Assembly (NCBI GenBank): GCA_965248155.1 | Contig: CBDFIO010000001.1 | Location: 1,816,350-1,880,349 of the forward strand | Length of the DNA stretch: 64,000 bases | Direction: 5' to 3' | DNA from: RFSX01 sp965248155 | GTDB taxonomy: Bacteria; Bacteroidota; Bacteroidia; Chitinophagales; Saprospiraceae | Shown here: in pieces, positions 18,222-28,499 of the stretch | Numbering within the stretch: position 1 is the stretch's first letter | Layout: each line of letters opens with the position of its first letter | Notes under the pieces: generated by a model | Database searches by the model: none | What the model saw: only the letters and a program-made list of their open reading frames with translations | Told to the model about the DNA's origin: nothing | Program-made: the position numbers and the translations under genes

Positions 18222-21200
18222 TTATCTCAATACAATCATTTTCTTAGTAGAAGTATGAGTTGCTGTCGATATTTTATAATAGAGTATCCCTGTAGTATTC
18301 AGTGCATTGTTGGATATTATAATCTCATTATATCCCATAGCGTATTCTTTATCTTGGCTGTGGATCAATCTACCATTTGCATCGCTTATACTCAATTTAA
18401 CATTTGACCTTTTTGGTATAATAAAACCAATTGTAGTTGATTCGTTAAATGGATTTGGAACATTTTGAAGAACTTCAAAATCAAAATCCATATTTTTTGT
18501 ACTGTTAATAATTCTTAAATCGTGGACTGTCAATTCTAAACTACCATCTAACAAGTAGGCTTGATCAGCGAGTGCTGCACTTGTAGATGATAACAAAAAG
18601 TCCTGGTGTTGTCCTTCAAAAAGGAATTCCAATAAGACATCTCCTTTTCGGACAGCAGTGAAATTGACCGCATTCCAACTGATTAATATTTCTCCATCGT
18701 CAACTTTTTGCCACGCAATATTGTGATTGCCAAGATCTATCTGCATCGGTATAGCAGCGATAAGATCTGTAATCGAATTATCAAAATTCATTGACATTTG
18801 CGTTCCGGCAAGATCCCCGTCTTGCTGAGCTATAAGTTGAACTCTAGTATTTCCTTTTTCTGTTATACTCTGCTCAATTTGTATCGTATATTCCTGAGCA
18901 GAATTAATTAGATTTTTTTGATTTAACGAATTAGCTATGACCGATCCATTAACATCTCCAATCTTAACGCCCATGAAATTGGCATTACTGATATCATGAT
19001 CAAGATTTTGAAGATTAATTTCTTCCTCAAAAGGCCACGGTGATTGTGGGTCAGAGAAAACATAATCTTCTACAACAAATCTCCATGAATCGTTTTCAGG
19101 CAATTCGTCATAAATCCCCAAAATCAGCTTTCTCAATTCTATAAGGTCTATCGCAGATATATCTTCAGAACTGTTTATATCAGCTGCAATAATTTTATAG
19201 GGGCTGTCTAATCTTTCTATGCCTAGTATATGTCTTTGGATGACTACTAAATCAAGAGTTGAAACTCCATTCAGATAATTATCATCTTTAAATGCATCTA
19301 CTTGATAGTCTTCATACATTGGGATGTCTTCGAATGCAAATTCTCCTAATGAAGCCATAAAGCTTTTAGGATAATCTGGATTATTCGTCATAAGATTCAT
19401 CTCAACATTTTCAATCATATCGTATTCCTCTGTCATGACATTACCTGCAATTCTAGTCATCATATTTGATGGGTCATTACATACCCCGGCGTTATCCTGA
19501 ACTTGAATTTTTACTGTGCAGTAAGACTTGTTCGCTATGCTTGGATTAGAATGATCCCAAACCCACATATCTACATATACAAATCCTACACTAGATGAAT
19601 CTGGTATATCATCGCAACTGACATTGTATGATATGATCAGTTGATTCTCATCGAACGAAAGATATACATCGTTATCAGGACAATCATCAGCACTTCCTAA
19701 ATCTATATCTGATACCCAAATATCAACTCCTTCTTCAGAATTGATTGGAATTACAATCTCACCATGACAATATGGAGTTGGTGCTTTATTATCATCAACT
19801 ATAATCGTTTTATTGCAACTTGTAATGTTATCACAATCATCTTTTACAGTCCATGTCAATATATGACTGCCATAAGGATAAGCTCCACTTGCATCATTAC
19901 CTGAACCACTTGCATCAATAGAACCATCAGAATTGTAATCTATGGTATAAGACCAAACCAAATGATCAGAACATGCTTGCGCGTTATCAATCACCTCAGC
20001 TGTTACATCATCAATTTGGACTAAGCACTGGCCAACGAGTTCTCCATCAGGGACGTGCAAAGTTTGGCATGTCGACCCTCCCATTTGTGGGCCATTAAGG
20101 TTCATTAATTTGATCACTTGATCATGTTGCCAAGTTTTATAAGGATTACACCAGTCAACGACTGTCCATGTTCTTATCAGTTTTTGACATGCTCCTTCGA
20201 CGATTTTGAAAAGCAAATCATCATGCGTATAAATTATACTGCTACATGGGAATGCATCTTCGTTCCAAGTAGGTACAAATATTCCCGAATCATAATCTTC
20301 AAGCGTACAATAATCCATTACCAATGTATCTACTGGCCAATAGATGCTATCGCCAATAAATGGTACATCATTCTGAATCCATATTAATTGTACACACGTA
20401 GCCTCATTAACTTTATCTGAAGCTGTAAATCTTCTTTGAATCTGACCTTGCCCACATGTAAGTGGTATAAAAACAGCTTGTTCTTCAGTTATTGTTACTT
20501 CACAGTCATCCATAGCTGTTGCAAATCCATACATACTAAGATCATCAAGATCATATGGTGTAGAACAGCTTATTGTATCTGTTGGTGGACAAAGAATTTT
20601 CGGTGGAACAAAATCCTGTACTTCTACATTTACCATACAGAAGTTATGATTTCCTTCAAGGTCTATTACCTTCATTTGTACCATCGTTTCTTCGCCAAGA
20701 TCGGCACAACAGAAAGTTTCTTTCTGTGTCCAACCGCATCGAGTTTCAAATTCTATCACATATCGTTCGTTAAGACCGGTTTGTCTTTCTGCTTCCCATA
20801 ATCCATCTGTATTAACAATCGTATAGACATGTCCTTTTCTGTAATTTTCGTCAAGGAAAGGTTCATTAAAATCCCAATGGCTATTAAAATTATAAGCCTG
20901 TGCTCCGTTATCCCAATACATATCATTGGTATTGAAATCATACCCTTTTAATCCTATATAATAAGGATCAGAACTGTATTGGTCTACTGCGGATCTTAGC
21001 CATGTATTTTCTGCTTCACTATCTATTACAGCTACATAACCATCAAGGGCTTCAGCAAATGCAAATGATTTCCTTCCATTAAATTTACCTTTCGATAAGA
21101 AATAGTAGTGTCCATCATATTCTCCTAAAGGATACATGAAATCGAGATTTCTTTCGTAACAATGGCATTCAGAATTCATTCTTTGAATAACCTTCGTATA

Positions 21201-23753
21201 AACTCCACAATTATCCCACGAATGATCATCAAATGTTGCCGGACCAGCATGCGCATGGCCACCATTGTTTAATGCAATTGATGTATTCAGATCACAAGCC
21301 GGAATAGGTTGCTCATCATCAAGCAATTCAAATTCTCCAAAACAATCATCAATTCTATTACCACAAACATCGGTTACAATATATTGTACCCATAATGAGT
21401 CGTGATAGAACTGCAAATTATTTATCGTATAAGTATTATCGGCTGAATTATATGTTAGATTATAGTCTACAAATGTTTCAGGTAATCCATCATTATAATC
21501 ACCAACTTTATATTTTACTTTATAAGACCAGCCAGCGCATTCATTAAAAACAGAAGGCGGATCTAGTATTACATCTGAACCACATTCGTGAGTATCTGTG
21601 AAATAAATTTTATCAGCAGGAGGCACGCATATTGGATCTGTCAAATCCATGATTGTAATAATCTGAGTGCACTGTACATCTTCGTTTGTACATGCGTCCC
21701 AAACTGCCCACTTCCTAAGTATCTTTTTTGCGTTTCCACATATAGGAATAACTTGGTCTTTATACCCTATCAATTGGAGATTTGCACATAGTAATCCTGT
21801 TGGATATCCTGTACATTCTGGAGAAGGGTTACCATTGGCATCTAGATTATCTAACCAATAAGTGCAATATAATTCTATTGGATTATTAAGATCACATGCA
21901 TCTAATGATTGGTAAACATTATCGGTATCTACCCCACCTGGAGCATCATCATCAAGTCTGGAATCCCAACTTGGGGGCCAAATTATTGAAGATTTATCAA
22001 CAAGTCCTATGTAAATATCTACGTCGCATGAGCTACTTAATCCGTTATTTATATCTACAGCTGTCCAGGTTCTGATTATATGCTGTGGATCAGCACATTC
22101 ATTAACAGAAACTGGCGTATCAACGTAGGATAGAATAACATCGCTGCAATTATCAAATCCGGAAACCAACCAATCATTCTTATCAGGTCGGTATATTGAA
22201 ACTACATCAGGTGGGAAATCTGGAAATCCAGCTGGATTTGCATTGTTCCCAAAATCAAAACAAGTTGTAGATTCAGACCCAATACAATAAGGCTCTAATT
22301 CTGTGATTGATTTATCCTCAACCACTAAAGTTCCCCAACAAGAATTTCCACCACACTCTTGTGTAACGGTAACTATAAAAGTGTGACCTAATAGATCTTG
22401 GGTAATCAAATTGTCTTCTAATTCCTCTCCTGTATTTGCATCAACTATAGTAAGTTGATAGGCTTCATTTTGATTAAAGTTGCCTTCAAGTATCATATCC
22501 GGAAATAATTCCAGGATACAAGTATTATTCAATGATACATTCACTGAGTTATTGCATGCTAAAGATTCTATTTCATCTCCAGGTACGTTAACTGTCAGAG
22601 AGGATGCAAATGGACATCCATCAGTACTAATTCCAGTTACGTCTATATCATAAGATCCTGAATCGTTATAAGTCACGTCTATTTCATTCCCCGATCCGGA
22701 TGGTGGATTCATCATGAAAGATCCACTTCCTGTTACTGTCCATAATACATTTATATAATTTGGATCTACAGAATACATTTCAGTTTCATCCAGACACACA
22801 TATGCATCGCCTTGAATAGATATTGTGTCAACAACATCCACAATCTGCACGGGTTTGATTACATTAGAAATAGTACATCCATTAGGATCAACATTTTCAA
22901 TTGATAATGTATATAAGCCCGGCACATCTGGAAAATCTACTTCTACAAGACTTCCACTTCCCGTTAATGGAGTTATCATATTTACTCCAGGGTTTGAACT
23001 CCACATAACAGCAATGCTGTCTGGTATATTGACGCTATATTGAACATTTTCATTCGTAGCAAAACATAAATACATAGGACCATCAATAACATAATCTTCT
23101 GCTATATCTGTAACAGAAACGATTACATTGTCACTGAAACTAAAGCCATTTATTGTTTCTCCGCTTACGGTTACGAGGTGGTTACCTGCAGTTGCAAACT
23201 CTACGTCATACATCAGGTCATCCAGACCATACATATTAGAAAATACGACCGGACTAGGAGAACTCCAGCTTACTGAACCTGCTAATATATTAGGATTAGA
23301 AACTGAAAGTGTTAAAGTTGATACTGCTCCTAAACATACATTTAGATCTCCAGTAATATCGGTAACAGGAGACATGCATGTGATCATATTCATATCAATC
23401 AGAGGAACTGCTGCATTCATTACTGTTGCAAATGGCATTACACCATCATAAGCAAATCCTGTCACTCTGTAAATTGAAGGGTCATTAGGATCTGGTGGTA
23501 TTACAAAACCATCAGCTATAAGAATATCAGGATTTATATTTGAATATAGATTTGAAATATTGTCCAAAGTCCATATTTCTCCCGGACCATTTCCAAAAGC
23601 AGTAATTCTGAAGGCCACTGTACCAGCCGGAAGTGAGTTGTCATAACTGCACGAGTAAGAGACCTGAGAAAGCATATTGCCTGCCATAAGGAATATGGCA
23701 AACAAGATGCTTAAGTTTCTCTTGGCTAGTTGTGTAAGAACTGGTTTAATCAT
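18222..23753 (-). CDS. Giant T9SS-secreted protein with C-type lectin, dockerin-like and cohesin-like modules
   Basis: This 1843-residue protein is first of the two-gene minus-strand operon. The signal peptide is residues 1-30 (LSILFAIFLMAGNMLSQ). Ig/PKD-like repeats follow (about 130-390), then cysteine-rich HYR-like repeats. A C-type lectin-like domain sits at about 870-1000 (YYFLSKGKFNGRKSFAFA, YIGLKGYDFNTNDMYWDNG, WDFNEPF), then more HYR-like repeats and a dockerin-like pair at about 1498-1550 (GVSTLDLVVIQRHILG, AADINSSEDISAIDLIELRK). A cohesin-like domain (about 1620-1735) and a T9SS sorting domain (about 1760-1843, NVPNPFNESTTIGFIIP ... TSTKKMIVLR) close the protein. The lectin suggests glycan or host/prey surface binding; this is inference. 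Its C-terminal third is clearly paralogous to the downstream gene. Confidence 0.86.
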   Translation of the reverse strand: MIKPVLTQLAKRNLSILFAIFLMAGNMLSQVSYSCSYDNSLPAGTVAFRITAFGNGPGEIWTLDNISNLYSNINPDILIADGFVIPPDPNDPSIYRVTGFAYDGVMPFATVMNAAVPLIDMNMITCMSPVTDITGDLNVCLGAVSTLTLSVSNPNILAGSVSWSSPSPVVFSNMYGLDDLMYDVEFATAGNHLVTVSGETINGFSFSDNVIVSVTDIAEDYVIDGPMYLCFATNENVQYSVNIPDSIAVMWSSNPGVNMITPLTGSGSLVEVDFPDVPGLYTLSIENVDPNGCTISNVIKPVQIVDVVDTISIQGDAYVCLDETEMYSVDPNYINVLWTVTGSGSFMMNPPSGSGNEIDVTYNDSGSYDIDVTGISTDGCPFASSLTVNVPGDEIESLACNNSVNVSLNNTCILELFPDMILEGNFNQNEAYQLTIVDANTGEELEDNLITQDLLGHTFIVTVTQECGGNSCWGTLVVEDKSITELEPYCIGSESTTCFDFGNNANPAGFPDFPPDVVSIYRPDKNDWLVSGFDNCSDVILSYVDTPVSVNECADPQHIIRTWTAVDINNGLSSSCDVDIYIGLVDKSSIIWPPSWDSRLDDDAPGGVDTDNVYQSLDACDLNNPIELYCTYWLDNLDANGNPSPECTGYPTGLLCANLQLIGYKDQVIPICGNAKKILRKWAVWDACTNEDVQCTQIITIMDLTDPICVPPADKIYFTDTHECGSDVILDPPSVFNECAGWSYKVKYKVGDYNDGLPETFVDYNLTYNSADNTYTINNLQFYHDSLWVQYIVTDVCGNRIDDCFGEFELLDDEQPIPACDLNTSIALNNGGHAHAGPATFDDHSWDNCGVYTKVIQRMNSECHCYERNLDFMYPLGEYDGHYYFLSKGKFNGRKSFAFAEALDGYVAVIDSEAENTWLRSAVDQYSSDPYYIGLKGYDFNTNDMYWDNGAQAYNFNSHWDFNEPFLDENYRKGHVYTIVNTDGLWEAERQTGLNERYVIEFETRCGWTQKETFCCADLGEETMVQMKVIDLEGNHNFCMVNVEVQDFVPPKILCPPTDTISCSTPYDLDDLSMYGFATAMDDCEVTITEEQAVFIPLTCGQGQIQRRFTASDKVNEATCVQLIWIQNDVPFIGDSIYWPVDTLVMDYCTLEDYDSGIFVPTWNEDAFPCSSIIYTHDDLLFKIVEGACQKLIRTWTVVDWCNPYKTWQHDQVIKLMNLNGPQMGGSTCQTLHVPDGELVGQCLVQIDDVTAEVIDNAQACSDHLVWSYTIDYNSDGSIDASGSGNDASGAYPYGSHILTWTVKDDCDNITSCNKTIIVDDNKAPTPYCHGEIVIPINSEEGVDIWVSDIDLGSADDCPDNDVYLSFDENQLIISYNVSCDDIPDSSSVGFVYVDMWVWDHSNPSIANKSYCTVKIQVQDNAGVCNDPSNMMTRIAGNVMTEEYDMIENVEMNLMTNNPDYPKSFMASLGEFAFEDIPMYEDYQVDAFKDDNYLNGVSTLDLVVIQRHILGIERLDSPYKIIAADINSSEDISAIDLIELRKLILGIYDELPENDSWRFVVEDYVFSDPQSPWPFEEEINLQNLDHDISNANFMGVKIGDVNGSVIANSLNQKNLINSAQEYTIQIEQSITEKGNTRVQLIAQQDGDLAGTQMSMNFDNSITDLIAAIPMQIDLGNHNIAWQKVDDGEILISWNAVNFTAVRKGDVLLEFLFEGQHQDFLLSSTSAALADQAYLLDGSLELTVHDLRIINSTKNMDFDFEVLQNVPNPFNESTTIGFIIPKRSNVKLSISDANGRLIHSQDKEYAMGYNEIIISNNALNTTGILYYKISTATHTSTKKMIVLR

Positions 23754-24094
23754 CGATCTATGGTATTAAATAAAATTCGTTTTCGCTCAAAAGGATTTGG
23801 GTCAGCACAGACCTTGCACCTTTTTCATCGAGGTAGTAAGACCAACATCTATTCCAAAAAGCCTTTCATATTATGATAAAATTTAATGTGATTTATATTA
23901 AATTTTAATCATATATATACTTTACTTAGAACCAATTAGATGAATAATTATTAAGAAAAAATATAATTCATAAAAAAAGCACATATATTAGAAGAGAATA
24001 GTCATTTTACAGTAATTGGATTTTTTTATTTAAAATGCCTAAGCAACGTTTTGCCCTATTTCGAGGTATTAATGAAAGACAATAAATAATTAAA
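23754..24094. other. Intergenic region between divergent giant T9SS genes
   Basis: This 341-base, very AT-rich spacer separates the divergent genes at 23753 and 24095 and must hold both promoters. No exact TAnnTTTG box was found in a sensible position for either gene. No repeat, tRNA or convincing ORF was seen. Confidence 0.6.
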
Positions 24095-27000
24095 ATGAAG
24101 AAGCTTTTTTTACCATTATCCCTTCTGTTTTCCCTAGTCTTTAATATTCATATTTCATCTCAAGATTGTGTAATAACAAATGTGCTCGCTGAAGCACATG
24201 ACTGTGATAGTACAGGCTTGTTTTTTGTGGACATTGAATTTGAATATGATGAAGTAGGAAATGACGGGTTTGTTATAAGAGGAAATGGTGTCGTATATGA
24301 CACTTTTGAATATGGCCAAATATTTTATACAGTGGGGCCTTTAGAAGCTGATTGCAGTACACTTTATGAATTTGTTGTTATTGACCTGGCAACACCAACA
24401 TGTTCTGGGTTTTATGCTTTTGATTTTCCATTTTGTTGTCCTCCCTTCGATTGTAGTATTACTGTTGATGACATTATAGCAATGGATTGCGACACATCCG
24501 GTTTCAGAGAAGTCAAATTTTCACTTATTGCCAATAATGTTGGTCCTGATGGATTTGATATATTATATAATGGTATTGTTATAAATCATTTTGCATATGG
24601 ATTTAATAGTTATTCAATTAATCTACCAGGCGATGGTCAGGTTTATGAGTTACTAATTCAAGACAGCAACACACCAGGATGTTTCACAATTATGGAAGTA
24701 CAAGTGCCTGCATGTCTCAATGCACCTGTTTGCAATGGTTCCAATGGTGATGATCTCATATTTGACCTTGGTGTATGCACAAGTGACAGCACTTATTCTG
24801 GTTTAATTAAGTTTACATATACCGGTCAAGATGATAGTCTTTGGGTTTATTTACAGGGAGAAATGCCATTTCTTATTCCTGTAAAGGGATTTCCAATATC
24901 ATTATTAAGCCTTTCAACAGATGTAGAAGTATATGAATTTTTTGTTCATGAACAAGACAATGTCTTTTGTTCGTTTTCTGTTGATTGGGAATCTCCTGAT
25001 TGCTCCAGTTTTAGTGATTGTTCTATTACTGAAGTTTTTGCTGAACTTCACGAATGTAATGACAGCAGCAATATGGTCTTAGTTGATGTAGGATTCAATG
25101 TCAATAACCCGGACTCAGATTCATTTGTTATTCGGGGAAACGGTATAATGTATGATACTTTTGAATATGGACAATTGTTTTATACAGTTGGTCCCATCGA
25201 TGTCAATTGTGATCAGCATTTTGAGTTTGTTGTAGTTGATCTGGAAAATGAAGACTGCTTAGGTGAATTTGTATTTGATAGTCCACCTTGTTGTGATTGT
25301 TCTATTCATGACATCAATGTCGATCCTGGCAACTGTACTGGTGATGGAGAGTACTCCTTATTTGTCGATTTCGAATACGAAAATGTTACAAACAATTTCT
25401 TTGATGTATACTCTAATGGCCAATTCGTTGGCTTCTATGCATATAATGACCTTCCTATTACAATAAATAATTTTCCAGAAAGAGATGCCGAATACGACAT
25501 CATTATGATTTGTGACAATGCTAATCCTGATTGTTGTTCAGTGCTTGAATTTATGGGTCCTGATTGTATAGAAGAGACTTGTGAAATATTTAATGTTTTT
25601 GCTGAGGAATCTAACTGCAATGATGAAGATGAAGTTTTTATTACTATAGAATTTGATTTTGACAACCCTGGAACGATGGGATTTCAGATTTTAGGTAATG
25701 GAACAAATTACGGCACTTATGACTACGGCCAGATCAACTATATAATTGGGCCTCTACCTGGAGATTGTGAGACAATTTATGAATTTGTTGTTCAGGACGT
25801 GCAATTCCCTGATTGTTCTGACTTTTTTGAATTTGTAGCTCCAATCTGCTGTGATGATAGTTTGTGTGAAATCTCTAATATCATCGTAGTTCCACTCGAA
25901 TGTACTGGAGATGGTCTATATTCTTTATGGTTGAATTTCAATTATGAAAATACTGGAGACGTTTTTACTGTGCATTCACAAGGCCAATTTTTAGGTAGTT
26001 TTCTTTATGATAATCTGCCTGTACTCATTAATGATGTTCCTGAGAGAGATGTAGAGTATGATATTATAACAGTATGTGACAGCAATAACCCAGATTGTTG
26101 TCAAACAATTGAATTTATGGGATTAGATTGTATGGAGATGGAAGAAGAGTGTTCAATCTCCAATATTTCTGTAGACCCTATTACTTGTACCGGAAATGGA
26201 TATTATTCAATATGGTTGGAGTTTGATTTTGAATTTCCCGGTAACGATTTCTATGAAGTCTATTCCGGATCTAATTATGTAGGCATCTATCCATTTACAA
26301 GTGTTCCAATAATTATTGATTCCTTTCCAGAAAGAGATGCCGAATATGATTTGATAACAGTTTGTGTTAACGACAATGAGTTATGCTGTGCTCAATTGGA
26401 ATTCATGGGCTTGGATTGTGAAGATAGTTTCCAGTGTTCAATTTCTAATATAGAAGTTGATCCAGGTCAGTGTACGGGCGATGGCTTCTATTCTTTAGTA
26501 TTGGATTTCAATTATGAAAATGTTGGAAATGACTTCTTTGAAGTATTTTCAGGAAATACATTTTTAGGCTTCTTTTCTTTTAATGATCTTCCTATTACAA
26601 TCAATGAATTCCCGGAAAGGGAGGCTGAATATGACATCATCACTGTGTGTGTAAATGATATGCCTGACTGTTGTGGTACTCTCGAATTTTTAGGCTCTGA
26701 TTGTTTTGAAGAAGAAATATGTCTCATTTTTGATCTTACCATCGATCCGGTAGAGTGTACCGGAGACAGCAGTTATTCATTGTGGTTAGATTTTGAATAT
26801 GAGAATGTAACGAATGACTTTTTTGATGTTTTTTCAGATGGAGAATTCGTAGGATTTTACTCTTATAATGACTTACCTGTTTTCATAGAAAACTTTCCAT
26901 CAAGAGAAGAGGACTTCGATTTTATTGTTATTTGTGACAATGACAATCCTGCATGTTGTTCTGGCTATGAATTCTTAGGGCTTGATTGTTCAGGGTCTAG

Positions 27001-28099
27001 TGATTGTCAGATTTCAGAAGTTTTTGCAGAAACCCACCCTTGTAGCCAGGATGGAACTGTGTTAGTTGATATAGAGTTTAACGTTGAGAATCCGGGGTCC
27101 CAGGGATTTATTGTTCGTGGGAATGGAGTAGTGTATGATACTTTTGATTATGGTCAGGTATTTTATACCGTAGGACCCATAATTGGAGACTGTGAAACAT
27201 TATATGAATTTATTGTAATAGACATTGAGAATCCTGATTGTGCTGGTGAATTTAATTTCGATAATGAGATCTGTTGTGACATGGGTACCTGTGCAATATT
27301 CGACGCTCAAGGTGAATTACATGAGTGTAGCGACAGCTTTGATCTTGTTCTGGTTGATATCTGGTTTGAAGTCAATAGTCCAGGATCTGAAGGATTTACA
27401 GTAAGAGGAAATGGAGTTGTCTATGATACATTTGATTATGGGGAAAACTTCTATACGATAGGACCAATTGAAGCTGATTGTGAAACAACTTATGAATTCA
27501 TTTTGACAGATTTGGAGTTCCCAGATTGTTCAGATTTTTTCTTTTTTGAAGATCCTGTCTGTTGTGGCGATGATGTTCCTTGTTCCATTGAATCGATTGA
27601 TATTCTCGATGCAGATTGTGTCAATAATGATATCTATGTAATAGAGTTGGATGTTGAGCATGTGGGTACTGGTGACTTAGGATTTGATCTTTATATAAAT
27701 GAAGTCTTCCATTCATTCCATCTGTATGAGAATCTTCCAGTAACAATAGAAGTATCAAAAGATGATTTTGAATCTCCTTTCAACATTACTGTTTGTGAAA
27801 ATGATAGTGAAGGATGCTGTAATACAATTGCATTTGAATTTACTGATGTCAGCACCATATTTACGCTCCCTGATAATCTAATAAGTACTACTGTCACAGA
27901 TGATTTCATACTTATTGAATCTGACATACAGGAAGAATTGATGCTTAATTTATTTTCGATTGATGGTAGATTGCAGTACAAAGAAAAATTCAATGACAGC
28001 CACCGTGTCGGAACAGAAAATTTGATTTCAGGAATATATATACTCCTTATAGAATCTGTTCAAGGAATATACACAAAGAAAATAATGGTACTTCATTGA
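24095..28099 (+). CDS. Cysteine-rich 13-repeat T9SS-secreted protein
   Basis: This 1334-residue protein has a signal peptide (LFLPLSLLFSLVFNIHISSQ) and about 13 tandem modules of roughly 95 residues, each opening with a Cys-Ser/Glu-Ile pattern and ending in Cys-Cys or Asp-Cys. Two module types are interleaved. Type A (modules 1, 4, 6, 11, 12) carries GNGVVYDTFEYGQ and FYTVGP. Type B (5, 7, 8, 9, 10) carries CTGDG, YNDLPITIN and FPERDAEYDII. Modules 2, 3 and 13 are divergent. The T9SS-type end is SGIYILLIESVQGIYTKKIMVLH. Even cysteine counts per module suggest disulfide-stabilised beta-sandwiches. A surface adhesin or filament role is inferred. I do not recognise a named family for the modules. 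Confidence 0.82.
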   Translation: MKKLFLPLSLLFSLVFNIHISSQDCVITNVLAEAHDCDSTGLFFVDIEFEYDEVGNDGFVIRGNGVVYDTFEYGQIFYTVGPLEADCSTLYEFVVIDLATPTCSGFYAFDFPFCCPPFDCSITVDDIIAMDCDTSGFREVKFSLIANNVGPDGFDILYNGIVINHFAYGFNSYSINLPGDGQVYELLIQDSNTPGCFTIMEVQVPACLNAPVCNGSNGDDLIFDLGVCTSDSTYSGLIKFTYTGQDDSLWVYLQGEMPFLIPVKGFPISLLSLSTDVEVYEFFVHEQDNVFCSFSVDWESPDCSSFSDCSITEVFAELHECNDSSNMVLVDVGFNVNNPDSDSFVIRGNGIMYDTFEYGQLFYTVGPIDVNCDQHFEFVVVDLENEDCLGEFVFDSPPCCDCSIHDINVDPGNCTGDGEYSLFVDFEYENVTNNFFDVYSNGQFVGFYAYNDLPITINNFPERDAEYDIIMICDNANPDCCSVLEFMGPDCIEETCEIFNVFAEESNCNDEDEVFITIEFDFDNPGTMGFQILGNGTNYGTYDYGQINYIIGPLPGDCETIYEFVVQDVQFPDCSDFFEFVAPICCDDSLCEISNIIVVPLECTGDGLYSLWLNFNYENTGDVFTVHSQGQFLGSFLYDNLPVLINDVPERDVEYDIITVCDSNNPDCCQTIEFMGLDCMEMEEECSISNISVDPITCTGNGYYSIWLEFDFEFPGNDFYEVYSGSNYVGIYPFTSVPIIIDSFPERDAEYDLITVCVNDNELCCAQLEFMGLDCEDSFQCSISNIEVDPGQCTGDGFYSLVLDFNYENVGNDFFEVFSGNTFLGFFSFNDLPITINEFPEREAEYDIITVCVNDMPDCCGTLEFLGSDCFEEEICLIFDLTIDPVECTGDSSYSLWLDFEYENVTNDFFDVFSDGEFVGFYSYNDLPVFIENFPSREEDFDFIVICDNDNPACCSGYEFLGLDCSGSSDCQISEVFAETHPCSQDGTVLVDIEFNVENPGSQGFIVRGNGVVYDTFDYGQVFYTVGPIIGDCETLYEFIVIDIENPDCAGEFNFDNEICCDMGTCAIFDAQGELHECSDSFDLVLVDIWFEVNSPGSEGFTVRGNGVVYDTFDYGENFYTIGPIEADCETTYEFILTDLEFPDCSDFFFFEDPVCCGDDVPCSIESIDILDADCVNNDIYVIELDVEHVGTGDLGFDLYINEVFHSFHLYENLPVTIEVSKDDFESPFNITVCENDSEGCCNTIAFEFTDVSTIFTLPDNLISTTVTDDFILIESDIQEELMLNLFSIDGRLQYKEKFNDSHRVGTENLISGIYILLIESVQGIYTKKIMVLH

Positions 28100-28135
28100 A
28101 ACTAATTTGTTATTTTTCTTCCTTATGTAGATGAT

Positions 28136-28495
28136 ATGGCAGATAACAAATTCAAAAATTTATCTTGGGATGATTTTCAGAAGATGGGGAATCCTGAAAA
28201 TGTCCCAAAAGAAACCAAACAAAACGTGGATAAACCAAATGTTTTTCTAGCAAAATCCAGTATTCGTATTCACCTTGAAAAAAAAGGACGTGGTGGAAAA
28301 TCAGTCTCAATTATTAAAGGTATTCAGATGACAAATACAATGATGAAGGACTTAGAAAAGGGATTGAAATCTTATTGTGGAGTTGGTGGAACTCAAAAGA
28401 ATGGAGAGATTCTATTACAAGGGGATCACCGGGATAAAATTATTAAGTATCTCATTTCTAAAGGAGCAAATGACATTAAAAAATCCGGCGCCTAA
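28136..28495 (+). CDS. SUI1/eIF1-like translation initiation factor (YciH type)
   Basis: This 119-residue protein has a C-terminal SUI1 fold: RIHLEKKGRGGKSVSIIKGI, LEKGLKSYCGVGGTQKNGEI and LQGDHRDKIIKYLISKGA match the eIF1/YciH signature. The first ~40 residues are a polar, family-variable tail. Bacterial members are proposed to influence start-codon fidelity, but their role is not settled. It ends five bases before the convergent prmC stop. Confidence 0.92.
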   Translation: MADNKFKNLSWDDFQKMGNPENVPKETKQNVDKPNVFLAKSSIRIHLEKKGRGGKSVSIIKGIQMTNTMMKDLEKGLKSYCGVGGTQKNGEILLQGDHRDKIIKYLISKGANDIKKSGA

Positions 28496-28499
28496 ACTA

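Noticed and set aside
23755..23850. Short minus-strand open stretch upstream of the giant lectin protein
   Set aside because: About 30 codons with no start or recognisable family; probably chance in the leader region.
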